Assembly (NCBI GenBank): GCA_051647685.1
Contig: JBOFEG010000006.1
Coordinates: 1 to 8,798 of the forward strand
DNA length: 8,798 nt
Direction of reading: 5' to 3'
Source: CALTSX01 sp051647685
Lineage (GTDB): Bacteria > Chlamydiota > Chlamydiia > Chlamydiales > CALTSX01
The translations under genes were made by a program, and so were the position numbers. A model generated the notes under the pieces. The model was not told the origin of the DNA. It saw nothing but the letters and a program-made list of their open reading frames with translations, and did not search any database. Positions 1 to 6,444 of this stretch are shown piece after piece. Numbering within the stretch: position 1 is the stretch's first letter; each line of letters starts with the position of its first letter.

Positions 1-1620
1 AGTTTTTTCACCGATGTTCTTCAAAGAAAAGGAGAAATTCTTTGTAATTATATTGGCTTGTCTATCATCTTCTATTGTTAACGGAGATCTATATACTACC
101 TCCCCATTAGGGAAGAGATTGACAAGATCGGTTAACATAAATTTAGATTCTTTGTTCACATATCCCGGTACAAATTTGTTGCGCATATTATTGGCAAGCT
201 TATGGAATAGTTGTACTTCATGATCCCATGTTACATCGCGCCCCTGAATAGAAATAGTGGCTACTGATTTTATTTTTGATAAAAAATTTCTAGTAATAGG
301 AATTAAATCCTCAGAGTTTTCTTGTGCAATTAATCCATACCCATAATCGGGGATTTGGTATGTATCTAGTGTACCACCGAATAAAGATTGCGTGGGGTCT
401 ATGAAATAAGATTTACCATTATATTCTATTTTAGTGATTAGATGATCAAAGCAGGGAGTCGGTAGTTCATCCTTTAAATTATATGTTTTTTCGGTGCTAA
501 CGAGTACTGGGTATGCCTCTACACCAAGTAATTTCAATATTGCAATTAATAGAGAGGATTTATCTTTACAATCTCCATAATGATTTTCCAATGTTTTTTC
601 AGGAGAATAGGGGGTGATAGCATGCTCTTTTTCTTCATCAGGAATCGATGCATAATAAATATCATCGGATACTAGGCGAATGGCCGCTAAAATTTGTTCT
701 TCTACATCGGGATAGTTGCTTTGCCATTCCCGTACCAACTCTACAATATTTTGAGGTGGGTAGGAAGAAAAATGAGTTTTTTCATCTAGTAATAGAGCAC
801 TATACTTTGCGATATCATTCCAACTCTTTGTCGAAATATTTATGGATGGATCTCGCACAGGCTGTGATGAAGATATTTTAGGGAATTCACTAGGTGGGAG
901 AAAGTGTATTTTGTAATCATTAATTTCCCAGGAATATTTTTTATAAGAGTCACCAACAATACAGACTGGATCTTGTTCAAAGAGATGCATTTTCCAGACA
1001 AGAGGTTTATCTTTTCCAATTAAACAGGAGTAGGCTATTTTTTTATAAACTGCGTAATCTTTTATATTGAAAGTATCCCCAAGTAATTGAGTTGTAGAAT
1101 TATTTTTAATTTTATAAGAATAAGAGAGATCTAGAATATCTCCTATGTGTAGGTTATCAATATAGAAAAATACCTCTGTTGTATTACCTGAGGATGGGTA
1201 AAAGAATTGTCTTTTTGCGGTTAAGAGTTTGTCGATTACTCTGCCATCTCTAATAATTTTTATGCTGTGAATGATTAGATCGAGGTCTCGAGAATTAAAG
1301 ACAATAGGAATTTGAGCGGCATCGGTTAGAGCTGCTTTAGAGACGATTTTATTGACTTCTCTAGAATAGTAAATTCTTTCATCTAGGTTAAACTGTCTAT
1401 CAATCAATAAATGAGCAATTCCGGGGGAAGTTATATTTTCTTCACAGTCAGATTCATAATCCATTTCTTCAACCCAGGAGGGTGCGTTAGAAAACTGAAT
1501 CTGCAGATTCTTTTTTTCTGTTATTGTTTCTTGTCGATAATTTTCTTTACAAGAGATAAGGGGAAATAGGACAGTAGAAGTACAAAAAAGAGCGAGAGAG
1601 ATAGATTTAAAAAATTTCAT
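1..1620 (-). CDS. Putative lipoprotein with DUF3857-like and transglutaminase-like domains (C-terminus beyond window)
   Basis: The frame is open for 540 codons from an ATG at 1618-1620 to the window edge, so the C-terminus is missing. The N-terminus (MKFFKSISLALF...) is a lipoprotein signal peptide with lipobox LISC; Cys24 would be lipidated, which predicts an envelope-anchored, probably periplasm-facing protein. Residues about 70-235 read like a DUF3857 beta-rich domain (RDGRVIDK, FYPSSG, IGDILDLSYSY). Residues about 310-420 form a transglutaminase-like fold with a complete Cys-His-Asp triad: Cys351 in HYGDCKDKSSLL, His393 in CFDHLI and Asp408 in FIDPTQ. This pairing is known from bacterial envelope proteins whose substrates are largely undefined; with all three catalytic residues present, peptidase or acyl-transfer activity is plausible. 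It lies 87 bp downstream of a co-oriented glycosyltransferase, and a weak promoter lies in that gap. Only a weak AGAG-type ribosome site precedes the ATG. The domain call is firm; the function is inferred. Confidence 0.85.
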   Translation of the reverse strand, partial: MKFFKSISLALFCTSTVLFPLISCKENYRQETITEKKNLQIQFSNAPSWVEEMDYESDCEENITSPGIAHLLIDRQFNLDERIYYSREVNKIVSKAALTDAAQIPIVFNSRDLDLIIHSIKIIRDGRVIDKLLTAKRQFFYPSSGNTTEVFFYIDNLHIGDILDLSYSYKIKNNSTTQLLGDTFNIKDYAVYKKIAYSCLIGKDKPLVWKMHLFEQDPVCIVGDSYKKYSWEINDYKIHFLPPSEFPKISSSQPVRDPSINISTKSWNDIAKYSALLLDEKTHFSSYPPQNIVELVREWQSNYPDVEEQILAAIRLVSDDIYYASIPDEEKEHAITPYSPEKTLENHYGDCKDKSSLLIAILKLLGVEAYPVLVSTEKTYNLKDELPTPCFDHLITKIEYNGKSYFIDPTQSLFGGTLDTYQIPDYGYGLIAQENSEDLIPITRNFLSKIKSVATISIQGRDVTWDHEVQLFHKLANNMRNKFVPGYVNKESKFMLTDLVNLFPNGEVVYRSPLTIEDDRQANIITKNFSFSLKNIGEKT

Positions 1621-1671
1621 ATATAGTCTCTTTGTATAGATACGCTAATAAATCGGTATATAAAGACTTAC

Positions 1672-1699
1672 ATTATATATTGATTTGGATTAGTTTTAA
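1672..1699 (-). promoter_or_regulatory. Candidate sigma70-type promoter for the lipoprotein gene
   Basis: On the minus strand a perfect TATAAT (1672-1677) is preceded by TTAAAA (1694-1699, four of six matches to TTGACA) with a 16-nt spacer. It would start transcription about 45 nt before the ATG at 1620. The region is very AT-rich, so a chance match is possible. If real, the lipoprotein can be transcribed independently of the upstream glycosyltransferase. Confidence 0.35.
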
Positions 1700-1707
1700 T
1701 CATATTA

Positions 1708-2451
1708 TTATTTAAAATTTTTATTTTTCTCCCATAGTTTGAGATATTTGTAAAAAGTAGTATGACTATTATATAGGGAGATTAATAGTCCTTCTCCCCC
1801 CTCTAAAAATCCCTTTTGTAGAAAAAAGCTCTTAACAAAAGCATACGTACTATGGCCTATAGCTCGGGTCATTGAAGATTTTTTTTTACCTGTATATTGA
1901 TCGGCAAAGAGATTAGAATAAAGCTGCATTTTAACTAAGAAATCATCCATTTTATTATAGGAGTAATGCAAAATAGGACTTTTCAAATCAATAATTTGCA
2001 TATGCTTAGTGATCACTTTCTCGTGAACGAGTGCCTTTGAAAATGAAGTCATATTCTTATTATAGAGGCGAATTTGCTTATCCGGGTACCACCCACACGA
2101 ACGAATCCACTTATCATTAAAAAAATTGTGTCTTGGAAAACTATAAACATTTTCTGGTTTGAGAGAAATCAAAGGCAAGCTTTCAATTAACAGAGCAGAG
2201 AGCACCTCATCAGAATCTAAGGCAAACACCCAATCATGGCTAGCGAGACTATCGGCTAAGGATCGCATAGGGCCAAAGCCACAAAATCGGCGCGTATGGA
2301 AGCGCACATTGGCATAGTTAGAGGCAATAGATTTTGTATCATCAATAGACTCCGAATCGAGGACGATGACTTCTGGAAAGGTAATGGTCGATTGCAATGT
2401 CCGATCTAAACTCTTTCCGCTATTTCTAGTTAAAATTACAATAGATATCAT
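1708..2451 (-). CDS. Glycosyltransferase family 2, WaaE/KdtX-like (LPS core type)
   Basis: This 247-residue protein has a GT-A fold glycosyltransferase N-terminus: MISIVILTRNS at residues 1-11, the nucleotide-sugar contact region VLDSESIDDT at 30-39, and the metal-binding segment FALDSDE at 76-82, where Asp79 and Asp81 form the DxD-type motif. The later signatures CGWYPDKQIRLYNK and VHE are typical of the WaaE/KdtX/LgtF group, which add a sugar, usually glucose, to the inner core of lipopolysaccharide at the cytoplasmic face of the membrane. The length suits that group. The exact sugar and acceptor cannot be read from sequence. The ATG start is supported by AGGTGG just upstream (2453-2458 complement), although only one base separates it from the ATG. 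The gene diverges from the transporter at 2544, and the lipoprotein gene follows downstream on the same strand. Confidence 0.85.
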   Translation of the reverse strand: MISIVILTRNSGKSLDRTLQSTITFPEVIVLDSESIDDTKSIASNYANVRFHTRRFCGFGPMRSLADSLASHDWVFALDSDEVLSALLIESLPLISLKPENVYSFPRHNFFNDKWIRSCGWYPDKQIRLYNKNMTSFSKALVHEKVITKHMQIIDLKSPILHYSYNKMDDFLVKMQLYSNLFADQYTGKKKSSMTRAIGHSTYAFVKSFFLQKGFLEGGEGLLISLYNSHTTFYKYLKLWEKNKNFK

Positions 2452-2491
2452 ACCACCTGAACAATCATGTCGAGCAAGTGTAGAAAAAGAA

Positions 2492-2520
2492 TAGATTTAT
2501 CGACTAGGTTAGAATATAAT
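2492..2520 (+). promoter_or_regulatory. Candidate promoter for the transporter-malic enzyme pair
   Basis: A perfect TATAAT lies at 2515-2520. A poor -35 candidate, TAGATT (2492-2497, three of six matches), lies 17 nt upstream, within the divergent gap to the glycosyltransferase. Initiation about 7 nt after the -10 element would fall past the GTG at 2523. This promoter therefore favours the in-frame ATG at 2544 as the transporter start. No clear counterpart promoter for the divergent gene was found. Confidence 0.4.
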
Positions 2521-2543
2521 TAGTGCTAAAAATTAGTACTATA

Positions 2544-3842
2544 ATGAAAAAAAATTATCTTTCCATACTATCTGGATTTTGTAATTCGCATTTATTTGAA
2601 AAAATATTTATGGTTCTTGCGATGTGCGCGGGTTTTTGTATTACTCTCGATGCCTCGATTGTAAAACCGGTTAGTAATTCTTTTTTTATATCTTCTTACG
2701 GCACTTCTCTATTTCCCTATGCATGGCTATTTGCCCTGCCTATCAATCTTTTAGTCGTAACTCTATATAATAAACTCCTCTCTAAAATTGGATGTTTCAA
2801 AGTCATGTGGATAACTATTGCCATGGTTGTTTCTGGTGGACTCTTCTCTGCTTATTGTATTGCTACAGTCTCTTGGATTCCTTTTTTTCTGTATGTATGG
2901 AAAGATATTTATGTATTGCTTATGTTCCAACAGCTCTGGTCTGTTATCCACGTCACTATACCGGAAAAGCAATCTAAATGGTGTTATGGTCTGCTTTTTG
3001 GCTTTGGCGGAATTGGTTCTGTAATTGGTAGTTTTATTTCTGGTCAGTTCTCTATGAAACTCGGCTCTCAGAAGTTACTTCTCTGCTCCATTCCAATCTA
3101 CATTACTTTTGCACTGATTTATTCTGTAGCTCTGTACATCAGAAGAAAAATGGAAAATCGGGAAGACTTGCAAACTTTACATGAAGATTGTACGGAAAAG
3201 AAACTCTCCGATGGGTTTCAGTTAATTCGAAATAGTAAACAGCTCCGATTTATTTTAGCGATTGTAGTTTGTATGCAAGTGGCAGCTACGTTAATGGAGC
3301 TGCAATTTAGTGTATTTCTTGCAAAACAAATGCCAACTACTGATCAAATGACTGCATTTAGTGGGAAATTGTTTACTTTCATTAATGGTATGGTGCTCTT
3401 TTTACAGTTTTTTGGAAGCACATTACTGCTTAATATCTTTCGCCTTCGGACCATTCATTTTAGTATGCCTATCATATTCTTGGGTAATGCATTGCTGTTT
3501 CTGCTCTTTCCCTACTTTGGTATGTTTATTTATTCCTTTGCTATAGTGAAATCATTTGATTATTCTATTTTTAATATCGCTAAAGAATCCCTCTATTCAC
3601 CGCTAGCTATTCGAGAAAAATTCCAGGCCAAAGCAGTGATCGACATCTTTGCCTACAGATCAGCTCGAGGCATTGCATCCACTCTCGTATTAGTACTTCA
3701 AGGACTTGCCTTTGCACAAATATCCTATCTTGCCATGGGTAATGTACTAGTGTTTCTTTTTTGGATCTCAAGCGTCTTTTTTTTCTATCGCGAAAAACAA
3801 AAACCTGTTTTATCTTTAAGAAATGAAGATACAGTTTCGTAA
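2544..3842 (+). CDS. Polytopic transporter, distantly TLC/NTT (nucleotide carrier)-like, MFS fold
   Basis: The protein has 432 residues from the ATG at 2544 (439 from the in-frame GTG at 2523, less likely because a -10 box abuts it). About 12 hydrophobic helices are visible as two groups of six, separated by a charged cytoplasmic-type loop at about residues 200-233 (RRKMENRED...), as in the major facilitator fold. Several stretches resemble ATP/ADP translocase-type carriers of chlamydiae and rickettsiae: DASIVKP in the first helix region, the QQLWSV segment, and YGLLFGFGGIGSVIGS. Those carriers exchange or import nucleotides across the inner membrane. The match is remote, the protein is shorter than classical 500-residue translocases, and the substrate is not established. 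Its stop is 26 bp from malic enzyme on the same strand, suggesting co-transcription. No strong Shine-Dalgarno precedes either start. Confidence 0.7.
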   Translation: MKKNYLSILSGFCNSHLFEKIFMVLAMCAGFCITLDASIVKPVSNSFFISSYGTSLFPYAWLFALPINLLVVTLYNKLLSKIGCFKVMWITIAMVVSGGLFSAYCIATVSWIPFFLYVWKDIYVLLMFQQLWSVIHVTIPEKQSKWCYGLLFGFGGIGSVIGSFISGQFSMKLGSQKLLLCSIPIYITFALIYSVALYIRRKMENREDLQTLHEDCTEKKLSDGFQLIRNSKQLRFILAIVVCMQVAATLMELQFSVFLAKQMPTTDQMTAFSGKLFTFINGMVLFLQFFGSTLLLNIFRLRTIHFSMPIIFLGNALLFLLFPYFGMFIYSFAIVKSFDYSIFNIAKESLYSPLAIREKFQAKAVIDIFAYRSARGIASTLVLVLQGLAFAQISYLAMGNVLVFLFWISSVFFFYREKQKPVLSLRNEDTVS

Positions 3843-3868
3843 ATCGCTCAAACTATAGCAGATTTTTC

Positions 3869-5566
3869 ATGAAAAGAAGCAAAACCCCTATAGTATATAC
3901 CTCTAAATCAGGAACAGATATTCTTATCGATCCGATGTTATACAAGGGAACTGCCTTTACATCAGAAGAGAGGACTGATTTATCCTTGCAGGGGTTGCTT
4001 CCTTATCATATCTCCAGTCTGGAGGAACAAGTAGCTATTTCTTACCAACGCTTTTTGCAAATAAGTAACTCTCTCGATAAATATATTTTCCTGCAAGAAT
4101 TACAAATGTCTAATCGAATCTTGTTCTATCAATTTATAGAGCAGTATATAGAAGAGACTCTTCCCTATATTTATACGCCTACTGTTGGTGAGGCTGCTGT
4201 GAATTTTAGTCAGATATTTAGACGGACTGGAGGTTTATATATCCCATTTCCACTCCTCTCTTCTATGGAAGAGATATTTAGACCCCTACATGGAAAAACT
4301 ATCAAAGTCATTGTAGTGACAGATGGTGAAAGAGTACTTGGGCTTGGAGATCTAGGAGTTGGGGGTATGGCGATTTCACTTGGGAAATCCGCCTTGTACA
4401 CTTTGTTTGGAGGGATCAACCCATCTGATATTCTTCCCATTGTATTAGATGTCGGCACCAACAATCAAGATCTACTCCGCGACCCCCATTACATCGGTTG
4501 GAAACATGAAAGAGTTCGCGGAGAAGATTATTTACATTTTGTCGATACCTTTGTCAGCCTTGTGCAGTCAAAATATCCCGATGTCGTCCTTCAATGGGAA
4601 GATTTTGCAAGACCCAATGCACCTCATCTATTAGAAAAATACAGAAAAAAGATTTGTTCCTTTAACGATGATATCCAGGGAACCGCTGCCATTGTACTTG
4701 CAGCCATTTTTTCCGCATTGCAACAAAAAAAAGAAACACTCATAGAGCAGCGTATAGTGATTGTAGGAGGTGGTTCTGCTGGACTCGGCATTGCCCATTA
4801 TTTTTTAGAGGCTTGCGAGCTAGAGGGCATACCCATTAAGGAAGCGAGGCGTAACCTATACATTGTGGATAGATATGGACTTGTTCATACAGGACAAGAT
4901 GCAGAGATTGAAAAAGAGTTACAGAAATTTGTGCAGGACGAAAAGCAATTACAGTTGTGGAAGGTAAAAAATCGCAAACAGATATCTCTACTTGAAGTAA
5001 TCAGCAATGCACGACCCACAATCTTAATTGGTGTAACAGCCCACGCCGGTTTATTTAACGAGGAATTAATCCGAGAGATGGCCAAACACACACAAACACC
5101 CATCATTTTTCCTCTCTCTAATCCAACTGATAAGTCAGAAGCAAGCTTTGAACATCTAATTCAGTGGACGGGCGGGAAAGCATTAATTGCAACGGGTAGC
5201 CCTTTCCCCAAAGTTACCTATCAAAGCAAGGTATATGATCCGAGTCAATGTAACAATGTATATATTTATCCGGGACTTGGGCTTGGACTTGTGGTATCTA
5301 AATCGAAAGAAGTACTCGATTCCATGTTTATTACAGCGGCACGAGTACTCAGCGGACATTCTAAAGAGAGTCAAGATTCTATATTTCCGGGATTTTCATC
5401 CCTTCGAGAAGTGAGTAGAGAAATCGCAGTAGAAGTAGCGCGTATTGCATTGGAAGAGGGTCTCTCTCGGGAAAAAGAACTAAAAGAAACTACAATTACT
5501 AGCTTGATCGATAGCAAAATGTGGTTTCCAGTATACCCTAATGTACGTAGGAATAATGCAAATTAA
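3869..5566 (+). CDS. maeA: NAD-type malic enzyme (oxaloacetate-decarboxylating), MaeA/SfcA-like
   Basis: The product oxidatively decarboxylates (S)-malate to pyruvate and CO2, reducing NAD(P)+, in the cytoplasm. At 565 residues it matches the large bacterial/eukaryotic malic enzyme class in length and looks intact. The N-terminal domain holds the catalytic Tyr102 in IYTPTVGEA, the signature TDGERVLGLGDLG at 151-163, and catalytic Lys173 in LGKSALYT. Metal ligands are Glu244-Asp245 (QWEDF) and Asp268 (FNDDIQGTA). The Rossmann dinucleotide loop is VGGGSAGLGIA at 299-309, and VDRYGLV, FPLSNPTDKSE and ATGSPFP follow in the expected order. NAD rather than NADP preference is inferred from overall resemblance to MaeA, not proven. 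The gene lies 26 bp behind the transporter with no obvious ribosome site, and converges with the broken gene at 5582; no terminator hairpin fits in the 15-bp gap. Confidence 0.95.
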   Translation: MKRSKTPIVYTSKSGTDILIDPMLYKGTAFTSEERTDLSLQGLLPYHISSLEEQVAISYQRFLQISNSLDKYIFLQELQMSNRILFYQFIEQYIEETLPYIYTPTVGEAAVNFSQIFRRTGGLYIPFPLLSSMEEIFRPLHGKTIKVIVVTDGERVLGLGDLGVGGMAISLGKSALYTLFGGINPSDILPIVLDVGTNNQDLLRDPHYIGWKHERVRGEDYLHFVDTFVSLVQSKYPDVVLQWEDFARPNAPHLLEKYRKKICSFNDDIQGTAAIVLAAIFSALQQKKETLIEQRIVIVGGGSAGLGIAHYFLEACELEGIPIKEARRNLYIVDRYGLVHTGQDAEIEKELQKFVQDEKQLQLWKVKNRKQISLLEVISNARPTILIGVTAHAGLFNEELIREMAKHTQTPIIFPLSNPTDKSEASFEHLIQWTGGKALIATGSPFPKVTYQSKVYDPSQCNNVYIYPGLGLGLVVSKSKEVLDSMFITAARVLSGHSKESQDSIFPGFSSLREVSREIAVEVARIALEEGLSREKELKETTITSLIDSKMWFPVYPNVRRNNAN

Positions 5567-5581
5567 TAGGGACAGTAAGGA

Positions 5582-6291
5582 TTAAATAAAGAGTTCGAAT
5601 CCTTTAAGAATCGCTAAACGCATCTCTTTCGACTCAGATGGAAATTTTATATGAGAGGCGTCTCTCTTTATAACTTCCTGAATTAAAAGTCTGTTTTTAG
5701 GAGGAACTGGTGGAGCAACCTTTTCCACTTCTTTGGTTTCCTTAAGGAACGGGTGGGGTTGACCACTTTTGTGTTCTATAATTGTATTTTGGTTATTGGA
5801 TGTATCTTCGTCACTCGGTAAGTATATATCGATTTCTCCATTACCTGTCTTATTGATTCGCGTATAGAAATGTTCAGAATTTTCCTTAGATGCCAAAGAT
5901 GTTTCTGCATTATACTTATCTATTCTTCGTAGCTAGGTTCATCTAAAACTGGTTTATTACTTGGTATGTCGTAGATAGACTCCTCCAAGACTCGTTTATT
6001 GTTGGTTGGGGTGTTCCTTGAATAAAAAAGTTACAAAATTAAGATCATTTTTATTTTTGGTGGAACTCTTTCCTTCTTCTAGAACTTTTAAAATTTCATG
6101 CGATAGACTCATAGGTTAATTAACTTGTTTCGAAATCGCTATTGTAGATCGATCCATACAGGAAGTGTTATTTCTTATGAAATTGAGTAAATTACTTATT
6201 ATTTCCTTAATTTTTTTACTAAAGAAGATTGTAAGTTAGTTTGTTGTGATATTGATATAGAGTAATTTTTAATAGAGTTTATAATTTTCAT
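5582..6291 (-). pseudogene. Disrupted gene for a putative host-signalling effector (EPIYA-like tyrosine sites plus SH3 ligand)
   Basis: No single frame spans this region, but protein-like segments join end to end. The first starts at ATG 6289-6291 (MKIINSIKNY...) and shifts frame at an A7 run (6211-6217). It continues to an in-frame TAA (6116-6118), directly before PMSLSHEILKVL. It shifts again at CCCC (6008-6011) and a third time at 5922-5926, then runs to the stop at 5582. The corrected product has 236 residues. An internal start at 6112 would give 176 residues with only two shifts. Visible motifs, numbered from 6112, are ESIYDIP (Tyr47), EPSYEEI (Tyr61, where Ile64 depends on the correction), HFYTRI (Tyr83), DIYLPSDED (Tyr97) and APPVPPK at 133-139. 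It has no signal peptide, transmembrane segment or enzyme motif and looks disordered and polar. The 3' part alone is open for 104 residues from a TTG at 5896. Loss of function is likely but not proven; phase variation or sequencing error are alternatives. Confidence 0.6.
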
Positions 6292-6331
6292 TAGCCACTA
6301 TTTATTTGTTTTATTTCAAAATTGCAACTAA

Positions 6332-6337
6332 ATTATA
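6332..6337 (-). promoter_or_regulatory. Candidate -10 box upstream of the disrupted gene
   Basis: TATAAT on the minus strand lies 40 nt upstream of the ATG at 6289-6291, a suitable distance for a short leader. No good -35 hexamer is found at 16-18 nt, and the surrounding 150 bp are strongly AT-rich, so this is weak evidence. A GTGG sequence shortly before the ATG is the only possible ribosome site. Confidence 0.25.
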
Positions 6338-6408
6338 ACATATTTTAATTTAAATTAGTTATAATTACTTGTAATAATAATGAAATACAATATAATTAGA
6401 TGCATTGT

Positions 6409-6442
6409 TTGAGAAAGAATGAAATTCTGCCTATGTTCTCAA
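6409..6442 (-). other. Nested inverted repeat just after menD (possible weak terminator)
   Basis: TTGAGAA and TTCTCAA (6409-6415 and 6436-6442) form a 7-bp stem. An inner GAAT/ATTC stem (6417-6420 and 6424-6427) lies inside its loop. It starts three bases past the menD stop codon, where a terminator is expected, but no T-run follows on either strand. It could be a factor-dependent 3' end, an mRNA-stabilising hairpin, or chance. Confidence 0.3.
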
Positions 6443-6444
6443 TA

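Noticed and set aside
14..223. Short plus-strand open frame (69 codons)
   Set aside because: It is antisense to the well-supported lipoprotein gene and has no recognisable motif.
648..881. Plus-strand open frame (77 codons)
   Set aside because: It lies opposite the transglutaminase-domain gene; its peptide shows no domain or ribosome site.
2523..2543. GTG at 2523 as the transporter start
   Set aside because: A TATAAT ends three bases before it, so a transcript from that promoter would begin downstream of the GTG; the ATG at 2544 fits better, though this is not proven.
4210..4464. Minus-strand open frame (84 codons) inside malic enzyme
   Set aside because: It is antisense to the malic enzyme catalytic signature region and has no independent support.
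5582..5896. The 104-codon frame as a complete stand-alone gene with a TTG start
   Set aside because: The frame stays open upstream of the TTG to position 5938, there is no Shine-Dalgarno, and coding-like segments continue further upstream in shifted frames, so it is better read as the 3' part of a broken gene.
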